NCBI GenBank assembly: GCA_003132865.1
Contig: PKYZ01000394.1
Location: 1 to 39,279, forward strand
Direction: 5' to 3'
From: Bryobacterales bacterium
GTDB lineage: Bacteria > Acidobacteriota > Terriglobia > Bryobacterales > Bryobacteraceae
Length of the DNA stretch: 39,279 nucleotides
How positions within the stretch are numbered: position 1 is the first letter of the stretch; the number at the start of each line of letters is the position of its first letter. Shown piece after piece: positions 25,644 through 33,616 of this stretch. The notes under the pieces were generated by a model. That model was not told the DNA's origin. It made no database searches and was given only the letters and a program-made list of their open reading frames with translations. Made by a program: the position numbers and the translations under genes.

Positions 25644-26057
25644 CTACATGTGATATAGCATCAGGTAAACCACCACGCCGGATACACTGACGTACAGCCA
25701 GATGGGCAGCGTCCAGCGGGCGATTTTGCGGTGCTTGTCGAAGCGTCCGCCAAGGGCACGGCTGAGCGTGATGATCGCCAGGACCGGGACTGTGGCAGCC
25801 AGGAGAGTGTGAGTTCCTAGGATGCCGAAATACACGGTCCGGATCGCTCCGGTTTTGGGGAAGTGCACGGAGCCGACCTGCACGTGGTAGACGATGTAGC
25901 AGATCAGAAAGAGCGACGAGGTGGCGAAGGCCGCCAGCATCACTTTGCGATGGGTCTGAATGCGTTTGCGGCGAATCAGCGTGTAGCCCCAGACCAGCAG
26001 CACGGCCGCGGTGGCGTTTAATGCGGCGTTTACGGATGGCAGGTCGTGAACGGTCAT
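25644..26057 (-). CDS. DUF420 (CtaM-like) membrane protein
   Basis: 137 residues with four transmembrane helices (about 8-24, 38-58, 72-98, 112-134). It fits the DUF420 family: LPSVNAALNATAAVLLVWGY, RRKRIQTHRKVMLAAFATSS, TGAIRTVYFGILGTHTLLAA and DKHRKIARWTLPIWLYVSVS. Histidines in the family are conserved. In Bacillus and Staphylococcus, CtaM of this family is needed for maturation of heme A-containing terminal oxidases, which fits the neighbouring ctaB and SCO1-type genes. The ATG at 26057 directly abuts a REP-like repeat, so the whole leader is repeat sequence, with GGAG about 11 bases upstream. The gene may be read from the upstream operon. Confidence 0.87.
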   Translation of the reverse strand: MTVHDLPSVNAALNATAAVLLVWGYTLIRRKRIQTHRKVMLAAFATSSLFLICYIVYHVQVGSVHFPKTGAIRTVYFGILGTHTLLAATVPVLAIITLSRALGGRFDKHRKIARWTLPIWLYVSVSGVVVYLMLYHM

Positions 26058-26191
26058 GTGGGGCAGGACTCCAGTCCTGCAGCCGACGTCCACGCCGGCC
26101 TGCTGAAAGCGCGGCAGGGCGGCCTGGGAGGCCGCCGCAGGCCGAGGGCCTGCCCCACAGGGAGGCCCATCCTGACAGACCTGGAGGTCTG
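26058..26191. repeat. REP-like cluster of four hairpins between the SCO1-type and DUF420 genes
   Basis: Four consecutive perfect stems: GCAGGACT-cc-AGTCCTGC (26063-26080), GGCGGCCT-ggg-AGGCCGCC (26118-26136), GCAGGCC-gag-GGCCTGC (26137-26153) and CAGACCT-gg-AGGTCTG (26176-26191). The first 43 bp are the inverted partner of 25593-25638. The middle 45 bp match the copy at 4113-4157. Confidence 0.8.
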
Positions 26192-26208
26192 CGCCACAAG
26201 AGCGCGCA

Positions 26209-26763
26209 TCAGGACCTCTCCGCGGCTAGCGTGCGTATGTCGTGCAGCAACTTGGGCAGCGCGCCATCTTCCGAAGTACTGTAGAAACCGCGCACGCGGC
26301 TGTGGCGGTCGAGCAGCACGAAGCGCGTGCTGTGCACCAGGCTGCCATCCACGTCGCCCAGTTTGAAGCCGTTGCGGCAAATGTTTTCGAGGGCCGCCTG
26401 ATCGCCGGTGAGGAAGAACCAGCGGCCCGGTTCGGCCCGGTAGCGGGTGGCGTAGGCCGCCAGTGCGACGGGCGTATCGTTCTTGGGGTCCACGGTGAAA
26501 GAAACCAGCTTGACGTCGGGCATGGTTTCGACGGCGGCCTGCACGCCGCGCATTTGCGCGCTCATGCGCGGACAGGGACCTGGGCAAGTAGTGAAGATGA
26601 AATCGGCCACCCAGATGTTGCCCTCCAGCGATTTGCTATCGAATGGCTGGCCGGACTGCGCCGTCAATTGGAACGCCGGGACCTGCCAGTAAACCGGCAG
26701 CGGCGGTTCTTTGCGGCAGCCTGCCAGAGGGATCAACAGCACGAGTAGGAGGAACCGTCTCAT
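26209..26763 (-). CDS. SCO1/SenC family copper chaperone lipoprotein
   Basis: 184 residues from the ATG at 26763, which overlaps the upstream permease stop by four bases. A lipoprotein signal peptide ends LIPLAGC (C16). The thioredoxin-like SCO fold shows the copper-binding C60-x3-C64 (TTCPGPCPRM), the DPKND motif at 92-96 and the conserved His144 (SLVHSTRF). SCO proteins deliver copper to, or reduce the cysteines of, the CuA site of cytochrome c oxidase subunit II. Its place after ctaB and beside a CtaM-like gene supports a terminal oxidase assembly role at the outer face of the inner membrane. Confidence 0.93.
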   Translation of the reverse strand: MRRFLLLVLLIPLAGCRKEPPLPVYWQVPAFQLTAQSGQPFDSKSLEGNIWVADFIFTTCPGPCPRMSAQMRGVQAAVETMPDVKLVSFTVDPKNDTPVALAAYATRYRAEPGRWFFLTGDQAALENICRNGFKLGDVDGSLVHSTRFVLLDRHSRVRGFYSTSEDGALPKLLHDIRTLAAERS

Positions 26764-27593
26764 GCGTTGCTTACGAGGCTCTTCCGGTTGGCCACCACGC
26801 CCGAAGCCAGCAGCAGCACCACACCGAAGCACGCGGTAACCAGCAGGCTGACGCCAATGCCCGGCGCCCCGGAACTAAGCTTCAGCAGGCCGTTCAGCAG
26901 GGAGATGGAGTAAGTCAGCGGGTTCACCCACATGACGACCTTGATCCAGCCGTGCGCGGTAGCCATGGGAAACAACGAGCCGGAAACCATCCACATGGGC
27001 ACCAGCAGCAGGTTCATGATGGCGTGGAATCCGGACGTGGAATCCATGCGCCAGGCGATGACAAAGCCGAGGCCGGTGAGCGTGAAGGAAACCAGGAACA
27101 CGGCGCCGATCAACGCCAGCACGTCCGGGATGCCGATCGAGACCTTGGCCAGCGGCGCGAAGGCCAGAAAGATGAGGCCCTGAATCCAGGCCAAGGTGGC
27201 GGCGCCCAGAATCTTGCCCAGCACCATGCTGGTGCGGGACGCGGGCGAGACCAGCATGGAGAGCAGGAATCCTTCGCGGCGATCCTCGATGATCGAAATC
27301 GTGGAGAATATAGCCGAGAACAGCACGGTCAAAACCAACGCGCCGGCGAAGAAGCGGCCCAGATCGCCGGAGCCGGAGCCGATCAACAGCCAAAACACCA
27401 GGGGCGATGCGACCACGCCCAGCACGCGGCTCTTCTGTCTCCAGAAGCGCACCAACTCGCGCTGCCACAGCGTCGCAACCGGCAACCAGAAGCCGCTAAC
27501 CGCGTGGCGAGCCGCGGGCCGCACCGGAGAGGACGTACCGGCGCTGTAGCCGCGGGAATCGGCGCCGTAGGAGGTTCCTGAAGAGTTACTCAA
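26760..27593 (-). CDS. ABC-2 type transporter permease
   Basis: 277 residues with six transmembrane helices after a ~40-residue polar N-terminus. Typical ABC2_membrane features are 'WRQKSRVLGVVASPLVFWLL' on the first helix, 'IIEDRREGFLLSMLVSPASR' in the cytoplasmic loop, and 'MWMVSGSLFPMATAHGWIKV' with 'NPLTYSISLLNGLL' near the end. It pairs with the ATPase upstream (8-bp overlap) and overlaps the SCO1-type gene by four bases. It would act as a dimer with that ATPase. Substrate unknown. Context suggests a role in cytochrome or copper-site assembly, similar in layout to NosFY systems, which is inference. Confidence 0.9.
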   Translation of the reverse strand: MSNSSGTSYGADSRGYSAGTSSPVRPAARHAVSGFWLPVATLWQRELVRFWRQKSRVLGVVASPLVFWLLIGSGSGDLGRFFAGALVLTVLFSAIFSTISIIEDRREGFLLSMLVSPASRTSMVLGKILGAATLAWIQGLIFLAFAPLAKVSIGIPDVLALIGAVFLVSFTLTGLGFVIAWRMDSTSGFHAIMNLLLVPMWMVSGSLFPMATAHGWIKVVMWVNPLTYSISLLNGLLKLSSGAPGIGVSLLVTACFGVVLLLASGVVANRKSLVSNA

Positions 27594-28503
27594 TCAAAGC
27601 TCCCGTCTCGCGGACAAACACGTCTTCCAAAGTCGGCTTATGCAGCCCGACCGAATCGATCGCGCCGGGGAAAGCCTCCACCACCTCGGTGATGAAGCGG
27701 TGGCCATTGGCGATCTCCACGCGGAGCACGCCGTCCACCAGCGAAGGCTTCAGACCGAAGCGGGTTTCGATCCGGCGGGCCAGATCGGCCGCGTCCGCCC
27801 CCTCCGCCGCCTCCAGCACCACGACATCTCCGCCGATGCCCGAACGCAGGTGCGCGGGCGTGCCCTCGGCCACCACGCGGCCCTGATGCAGCAACGCCAG
27901 CCGGTCGCAGCGGTCGGCCTCATCCAGAATGTGAGTCGTCAGCAATATGGTAACGCCTTCGCGGCTGCGCAGCTCTTCGACGTACTGCCACAGCTCGCGG
28001 CGCGCGCCGGGGTCCAGGCCGGTGGATGCTTCGTCCATCAACAGGACGACCGGACGATGCAGCAAACCTTTGGCGATCTCGACGCGGCGCTTCAAGCCGC
28101 CGGAGAGCGTCTCCACGATGTCGTTACGCCGGTCCGCGAGGCCCAGACGCTCGATCACCTGCTGCATGCGGTCGCGGAGCTTTTGGCCGGAGATCCCATA
28201 CAGGTGGCCCTGGGCGCGCAGGTTCTCCACGACCGTCAGGGCTTTGTCGAGGCTTTGGGTCTGGAACACGACGCCGATACTGCGGCGCACGGCGGCGGGA
28301 TCGCGCGCGACATCGTGACCGGCCACTTCGGCGCGCCCGCCGGTGGGCACCATCATGGTGGAGAGGATGCGGAAGAGCGTGGATTTCCCGCCCCCGTTCG
28401 GCCCTAGCAAGCCGAAGATCTCGCCCGCCTTAACTTCGAAGTTGACATTCGAAAGCGCCAGGCGAGATCCGTACTGATGACTCAGGTTCTCGGCGAGAAT
28501 CAC
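27586..28503 (-). CDS. ABC transporter ATP-binding protein
   Basis: 305 residues, start GTG at 28503, overlapping the ctaB stop by four bases (GTGA). All nucleotide-binding motifs are intact: Walker A GPNGGGKST (34-42), Q-loop Q81, signature LSGGLKRR (133-140), Walker B VVLLMDE (152-158) and H-loop H191. The ~90-residue C-terminal extension after the ATPase core is common in DrrA/NatA-type importers or exporters with ABC-2 permeases. Partner permease follows with an 8-bp overlap. Confidence 0.93.
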   Translation of the reverse strand: MILAENLSHQYGSRLALSNVNFEVKAGEIFGLLGPNGGGKSTLFRILSTMMVPTGGRAEVAGHDVARDPAAVRRSIGVVFQTQSLDKALTVVENLRAQGHLYGISGQKLRDRMQQVIERLGLADRRNDIVETLSGGLKRRVEIAKGLLHRPVVLLMDEASTGLDPGARRELWQYVEELRSREGVTILLTTHILDEADRCDRLALLHQGRVVAEGTPAHLRSGIGGDVVVLEAAEGADAADLARRIETRFGLKPSLVDGVLRVEIANGHRFITEVVEAFPGAIDSVGLHKPTLEDVFVRETGALIE

Positions 28504-29378
28504 AATCCAGGTCTATCCAACAGCATCAGCCCGTAGATCAGCGGAAGGTAGAAAACGGAAACCATCAGCACATTGCGGGCGCGCAATATGGTGCGATCCA
28601 GCGCCACCCGCACTCCGGAATAAAGGAAATAGAGACCGAGCAGCAGGGCTCCTACCAGATAGATGCGCCCGGACATACCCAAGATGCTGGGCACCAGGCT
28701 GACGGGTATGAGGGCCAGCCCGTAGAGCACGATCTGGCGCGCCGTGGAACGGCCATCGGGCTCGACGACGGGCAGCATGCGGATGCCGGCGCGGGCGTAA
28801 TCCTCGCGGTACATCCAGGCGATCGAGTAGAAGTGCGGGAACTGCCAGAGGAACAGAATTGCGAACAGCACCCAGGCTTCGTTGGTGATGGAGCCGTGCG
28901 CGGCGGCAAAGCCGATCATGGGCGGCATGGCTCCGGGGAAGGCGCCGATGGTGGTGGAAAGCCACGAGCGGCTCTTCAGCGGGGTGTACACGAAGAGATA
29001 GCTGAGCAGCGTGAAGAGGCCGAGCAGCGCGGCCAACAGGTTTACGCCCAGCCAGAGATCCGCGAAGCCGGCGAGCGAAAGCGCCACCGCAAAGGCCAGC
29101 GCGCGGTTGGGCGTTACGCGGCCTGAGGGGATAGGACGATCCGAGGTGCGCCGCATGCGGCAATCGGCCTCGCGTTCGTACCATTGGTTGAGGGCGGCCG
29201 TGCCCGAGGCGATCAGCCCGGTGCCGAGGATGGTGTGCAGCAGGCCCAACCAGGGGATGCTCGACACAAAAGCCCACCAGTTTCCGGCTTTCGGCAGGCC
29301 GAAATAGTAACCGATGCCGGTGCTCATCAGGATGAGCCAGGTGATTCGGGGCTTGGTGAGCTCGATGTAATCTTTCAT
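28500..29378 (-). CDS. ctaB: Protoheme IX farnesyltransferase (heme O synthase)
   Basis: 292 residues, about nine transmembrane helices. Family signatures are 'YIELTKPRITWLILMSTGIG', the prenyl-diphosphate/Mg site 'NQWYEREADCRMRRTSDRPI', 'YTPLKSRSWLSTTIGAFPGA' and 'FLWQFPHFYSIAWMYREDYA'. The enzyme converts heme B to heme O for heme-copper oxidases. AGGG lies five bases before the ATG at 29378. It begins a chain of overlapping genes (ABC ATPase, permease, SCO1-type). The heme A synthase ctaA is not in the window, so whether heme O or heme A is the final product cannot be told here. Confidence 0.96.
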   Translation of the reverse strand: MKDYIELTKPRITWLILMSTGIGYYFGLPKAGNWWAFVSSIPWLGLLHTILGTGLIASGTAALNQWYEREADCRMRRTSDRPIPSGRVTPNRALAFAVALSLAGFADLWLGVNLLAALLGLFTLLSYLFVYTPLKSRSWLSTTIGAFPGAMPPMIGFAAAHGSITNEAWVLFAILFLWQFPHFYSIAWMYREDYARAGIRMLPVVEPDGRSTARQIVLYGLALIPVSLVPSILGMSGRIYLVGALLLGLYFLYSGVRVALDRTILRARNVLMVSVFYLPLIYGLMLLDRPGL

Positions 29379-29399
29379 TTCCCTCGTGAACGACTTGAA

Positions 29400-29663
29400 C
29401 TACTGCTTTGGTCCCTGCGGATCTCCGGGCGGCCGCTGGACTGTATTGTCGGCCCAACCGATCAGCCCGTTCAGTTTGTCGGTGATCTTGGCGAGCGTCT
29501 GCTCGATATGAGCCATCAAGGCGGCATGCTGTTCCGATTTCGCCGCCTCCCTGCGATCCAGCTCAATCATCGCGAGCAGCGTGTTTTCGACGACCAAGCG
29601 CGCCTCTTCCAGCCGCCGTATGCGGCGTTCATGATCGAGCTGGACTGGATCGTTGGGAGCCAT
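29400..29663 (-). CDS. Small coiled-coil protein of unknown function
   Basis: An 87-residue, charged, almost fully helical protein (LDHERRIRRLEEARLVVENT, LLAMIELDRREAAKSEQHAA, HIEQTLAKITDKLNGLIGWA) with a proline-rich tail. Heptad-like spacing suggests a coiled coil of about 60 residues. No signal peptide or membrane segment. It is squeezed between the cupredoxin gene (44 bp before it) and ctaB (21 bp after), so it is probably part of the respiratory operon. The family is not recognised. Confidence 0.65.
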   Translation of the reverse strand: MAPNDPVQLDHERRIRRLEEARLVVENTLLAMIELDRREAAKSEQHAALMAHIEQTLAKITDKLNGLIGWADNTVQRPPGDPQGPKQ

Positions 29664-29707
29664 GTGTTGCGCGGGGCTGGCATCGTGCCCGCCCCGCTAT
29701 GCTAATC

Positions 29708-30478
29708 CTAACTGCCCATTGTGAAATCGGCTGTCTTGCTCTCCTTGGGCGCCACGGTGATCTGCACATCCTTGGTGCCGTATTTCTCATGCACGGCTTC
29801 CAGCGTATAGGTCCCCGGAGGCAATCCTTTTATTGTAAACGTCCCGTCCTCGCCTGTCACGGCAAAAAACGGATGCGATACCACGCCGATGTAGGCGCGC
29901 ATCCAGGGATGCACGTTGCACTTCACCGGAATCAGCACTTCTTCCCGCGCGAAGCTCTTGACCTTGGGATCGCCCTTGGGCGGCTGGGATTCGTTCCATT
30001 CCTGGTTGATCTTGGGCAGGGGGTGGATATTGTGGTTGGTGGCATCGTCGTTCTTGATTTCGATGCCCTGACCGGTCATCACCCCGATCACGTGCGGCTT
30101 GTACATGCAGCCGTCCTGTTCGAGGGCGACGGTGGTGGTCGGGACGGGCCACTGCTTGTCGGGCAGGCCGGACTTGATCCACACGAAAGTGTAGCGCAGC
30201 GTGCCGTTGTCATTCACGATGGCTTCTTCCGACTTCTGCGCCGTAGTGTGAGCGCGCGCGCAAACCGGATTGGCCGACATATCGATAGTCCGCAACGTGG
30301 GCTTTGCGCCGCTGAAAGTGACCTTGCCGGTGACGGTGGCGGCATTCGCCTCGTCCACGGCGACGGCCGGAGCGGCGGCAGGCGCGGCCTCTTCCTTTTT
30401 GGCCTCCTCCTTGCTCCCGCCGCAGCTTACTAGAAGCAGAGCGGCAGCCGCTCCGCATGCGATCCAAAGTTTCGTCAT
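29708..30478 (-). CDS. Cupredoxin-like copper lipoprotein with carboxypeptidase-regulatory-like domain
   Basis: 256 residues, with AAGGAG ten bases before the ATG. Lipobox LLVSC puts the lipidated Cys at 19, followed by a ~25-residue Ala/Lys/Glu linker. Candidate type 1 copper ligands are H149 or H152 (TNHNIHP) and C187, H190, M193 (VKCNVHPWM). C73 and C124 may form a disulfide. Residues 195-250 resemble a carboxypeptidase regulatory-like/CnaB strand pattern (FAVTGEDGTFTIKGLPPGTY). It would sit on the outer face of the inner membrane. Just downstream of the octaheme cytochrome gene, it could be the soluble-side electron acceptor of the complex; that is inference. Confidence 0.8.
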   Translation of the reverse strand: MTKLWIACGAAAALLLVSCGGSKEEAKKEEAAPAAAPAVAVDEANAATVTGKVTFSGAKPTLRTIDMSANPVCARAHTTAQKSEEAIVNDNGTLRYTFVWIKSGLPDKQWPVPTTTVALEQDGCMYKPHVIGVMTGQGIEIKNDDATNHNIHPLPKINQEWNESQPPKGDPKVKSFAREEVLIPVKCNVHPWMRAYIGVVSHPFFAVTGEDGTFTIKGLPPGTYTLEAVHEKYGTKDVQITVAPKESKTADFTMGS

Positions 30479-30520
30479 TGTTGAATAGCTCCTTTTTATA
30501 AGGGTGCTGGGTCCTTCTTC

Positions 30521-33500
30521 TTAGTTGCCGGCGCTGGCCCGCAGGCGGGTCAGCTCTTCCGGCGTGAACTGGAACATGTAGCGTACCAATAATTGGGCGT
30601 GGTCCTTAGTATAACCGTTGAAGCTGGCCGGCGTGGGACCGGCGAACACCTCGCGGTCGCCCTCCGGGCGGAACAAGCCCGAAGGCATGGCGGTACCCGG
30701 ACTCATCATGGCCGGGTCCAGCATCCAGCGCCGCGCCCAGCCGGGCTTCAGACGCTCCTTCGCCAGCAGGAAACTCGGCGCGGTGGCGTGCGCGTCATGC
30801 TTCGGATCCCCGGTCGCATGGCACTTCAGGCAGGGCGCGCCTTCGCTACTGAACAACTGGCGCGCCATGGTGCGCTCCTGATCGGTGAGCGGCTCCAGCC
30901 GGTCGGCGATGTACGGCGACGCCTGCGACGACATGGCCGCGAAGAACCGCACGATCTTCTGGATCTCTCCGTCGGAGAAATAGAAGGTGGGCATGCGCGC
31001 TTTCAGATACCGGCGCACGCCGTCGCGATCCATCTCTTCCGGCTTCTCGGTGAGCGACGGATTATTCAAAAAACGCATCAACCATTCGGGATTGACGCGC
31101 GCGCCTTCGCCAATCAGAGTCGGCGGGCGCTGATCCTTCCAATCGGGATCCTGATAGCGCGCGAGCGTCATGAACACGGTGGTCTGCCCCACGTGCACCT
31201 GATGGCATCCCATGCAGTTGTATTTGCGGACCACCCACCAGCCTTCGATGATGTCGCGGCGCTGGTCGCCCGGATTGTAGAAATACCGCGACGGGATGCT
31301 GGGATCCACGGAGCCGAGGAGGAAGGTCGCGACGGCATCGATCTCCGGCTTCGACAAGTTGAAGTTCGGCATCTTTAGCCGGTCGAGCTTGGCCTTTTCC
31401 TTGCCTTGATCGTAAACCGCAGGATTCTTCAGCTTATGTTCGAAGAAGCCTTTGTGCGTGTACCAGCCATCGCGCTCCGCATCATGGCCCAGCAGCGCAA
31501 AGTCCAAACGCTCGATCGGCTTGGAACCCTCCTTGGTCAGCTCCGTGCCGATGCGCTGCTCTTCCTCCAGGCCGGCAATCTCATGGCAGCCGGCGCAGCC
31601 GTAGAAGCGCACCAGGAACTGGCCGCGCGCCTTCAGGTTGGGATCGTCGAGGTAATCGGCGTTGGCATAAGGGGCGGCACCGGCTTTTTTGCGGGTCTCC
31701 AGATAGCTGGCGATGTCGCGCGCCTCGGCTTCGGTCAGCCGCAGGCTGGGCATCGGAGTCATCTGCATCACCAATAATTCGTGGCCGTCGTTAGGACACT
31801 TGCTGTGCTCGGTATCGAAGACGAACGGCTGGCCCGCGCGCTTGTAGTCTTGCGCGGTGATATCCTTCTTCTCGAACGGACAATAGGGCAGCGTGCGCTG
31901 GCGCGGGTTGTGGACCCAGCGCACCAGATAATCGTAGTTGTCCTTTTCACCGACGCGGCTCAGATTCGCGGCGAACGTGCCACCTTGCTTTTCGCTGTCT
32001 TCGCCCATCGAATGGCAGGCCATACAGCCGCGCGTTTCGAAGGCTTCCCTGCCCTTCTCCGGGTCGCCCGCCGGCTGATGCGGCAGTTCGCCCGCCACGC
32101 CGGATTGCCAGATAAACGCGGCGATGGCCTTCACCTCGCCGTCATCCAGGCGGAAAGTGGGCATCTTGGTGCCGGGCCGCCACAAGTGCGGATTTTTGAT
32201 CCACACCGGCAGCCATTCCTTGTGCATCTTCATGCGCACTTCTTTGAGGCTGGGCCCGACCTTCTTGATCTCGCGCACCAGGCTGCGGGCGCGGTCGTCG
32301 AGCTGTTCGATCTTGGCATCGATGCCGCTGACGCGCACCTTCAGATCGTTGGCGTGCTGGTAGAGCCTTTGCGCTTCGTCGTTATTGCGGGTGCGGTCGC
32401 CCTTCTCGACGCTGAAACCGGCTTCGCGCGTCCACTCGGCCTTCTGCTGGGTGAGCTGGCGGATATCCTGGTTGACGGCGGAAAGCTCGTCCGGATCGCG
32501 ATCGAAGCCCTCATAGCGGTGGCAGGCCATGCAGCCGCGCAGGCGGAAGATCTCCCGGCCGGCATCCAGTGTGGGGGCCATTTCGGTGACGATTTCCTGG
32601 GTGTGGCACTGCTGACAGCCGGCTTCCAGATTTTCCTTCGCGTGCAGCGGCCAAAGCCAATGTTCGTTGTAGCCATGCGCCTTCTCGACGCTGGTCAGGG
32701 CCACGCCATTGCCGCCATGGCAGGGCGTGCAGCCGAACTTCTCGGGATCGTGAATCTTCAGCAGGTCGCGGTCCGGATGGCTGATGAAGACCTCCTCGCC
32801 GCCCATGGCTGCCTTGGTGAGCGTCACAGGCTCCTGTATCCCCATATGGCAGGATTCGCAGCGGTCAACCAAGTCGACGTCCTTCACGTGAATCTGGCGG
32901 ATGCCGACTTCGAAGGTCGCCATCTTGTTCTTCAACCCGTTCAGCGTGTCGGCGCTCACGTCGGAGATGCGATCCGTAAGATACTTGTCGCGCTTGGCGC
33001 GCAGTTCGGTCGCGGGCTTCAAAAGATCGACGCGCTTCTGCAGTAGCGCGGCTTTTTCCGCCTTCCAATCCTGCAGGTTCTCGTCCATCTTGGCGAAGTC
33101 CATCGGCAGCTTCTCGGTGGACCCATCAGCGGTGGGCAGCTTCACCGTGTGGACTTCTTTCTTCAACTCTTCGATCTCGGCCCGCATCGAATTCTTGCTG
33201 CTTTCGCTCTTGGAGATCTCGATCTGATACGTGAGAGCGCCCACGTTACCGCGGACTTCCTGGAACGGCTCGTTCAACGCGAGGGTACGGGGCACCAGTT
33301 CCTGGTTCACTTTACGATCGATTTCGGCCACCTGCGGCATGACGGCTTTTTCGGCGGCCTGCATCTGGCGGTCCAGATCCTTGTACTCCGCGGACGCTTT
33401 GATCTTCTGCTCGGAGCCGGCTTCCAGGGGCAGCGTTTCCCTCAGAAACCGGGAATAAACCTTCTCGAATCGCGCTTGGTAGCCTTTCCATGGCCGTGTG

Positions 33501-33616
33501 CCATAGACTTCGTCGTACAATCCCCAGCCGAGCGAAAGCAACAGCAGCGCCGACGAAATAAACAGCGGCTTGCTTAAGGATGAATTGACGACTGGGTCCT
33601 TTTCTTGATCGGTCAT
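30521..33616 (-). CDS. Membrane-anchored octaheme c-type cytochrome with coiled coils
   Basis: 1,031 residues; the ATG overlaps the upstream cytochrome b stop by four bases. One N-terminal anchor (LFISSALLLLSLGWGLY, 18-34) is followed by coiled-coil segments (about 65-215 and 380-455). Eight CxxCH heme sites lie at C253, C296, C334, C362, C531, C674, C801 and C929. The first four are clustered. The last four are each in a class I cytochrome c-like module with likely Met ligands in KMPTF, KMPNF, RMPTF and AMPSG contexts. Placed after Rieske and cytochrome b genes, it probably replaces cytochrome c1/f as the electron exit of a quinol-oxidising complex. An octaheme sensor or reductase role is less likely given the context. 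Heme count is read directly; partner and redox role are inferred. Confidence 0.88.
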   Translation of the reverse strand: MTDQEKDPVVNSSLSKPLFISSALLLLSLGWGLYDEVYGTRPWKGYQARFEKVYSRFLRETLPLEAGSEQKIKASAEYKDLDRQMQAAEKAVMPQVAEIDRKVNQELVPRTLALNEPFQEVRGNVGALTYQIEISKSESSKNSMRAEIEELKKEVHTVKLPTADGSTEKLPMDFAKMDENLQDWKAEKAALLQKRVDLLKPATELRAKRDKYLTDRISDVSADTLNGLKNKMATFEVGIRQIHVKDVDLVDRCESCHMGIQEPVTLTKAAMGGEEVFISHPDRDLLKIHDPEKFGCTPCHGGNGVALTSVEKAHGYNEHWLWPLHAKENLEAGCQQCHTQEIVTEMAPTLDAGREIFRLRGCMACHRYEGFDRDPDELSAVNQDIRQLTQQKAEWTREAGFSVEKGDRTRNNDEAQRLYQHANDLKVRVSGIDAKIEQLDDRARSLVREIKKVGPSLKEVRMKMHKEWLPVWIKNPHLWRPGTKMPTFRLDDGEVKAIAAFIWQSGVAGELPHQPAGDPEKGREAFETRGCMACHSMGEDSEKQGGTFAANLSRVGEKDNYDYLVRWVHNPRQRTLPYCPFEKKDITAQDYKRAGQPFVFDTEHSKCPNDGHELLVMQMTPMPSLRLTEAEARDIASYLETRKKAGAAPYANADYLDDPNLKARGQFLVRFYGCAGCHEIAGLEEEQRIGTELTKEGSKPIERLDFALLGHDAERDGWYTHKGFFEHKLKNPAVYDQGKEKAKLDRLKMPNFNLSKPEIDAVATFLLGSVDPSIPSRYFYNPGDQRRDIIEGWWVVRKYNCMGCHQVHVGQTTVFMTLARYQDPDWKDQRPPTLIGEGARVNPEWLMRFLNNPSLTEKPEEMDRDGVRRYLKARMPTFYFSDGEIQKIVRFFAAMSSQASPYIADRLEPLTDQERTMARQLFSSEGAPCLKCHATGDPKHDAHATAPSFLLAKERLKPGWARRWMLDPAMMSPGTAMPSGLFRPEGDREVFAGPTPASFNGYTKDHAQLLVRYMFQFTPEELTRLRASAGN

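Noticed and set aside
31781..33046. Plus-strand frame of 421 codons inside the octaheme cytochrome gene
   Set aside because: Antisense to eight verified CxxCH-bearing domains and lacks any motif.
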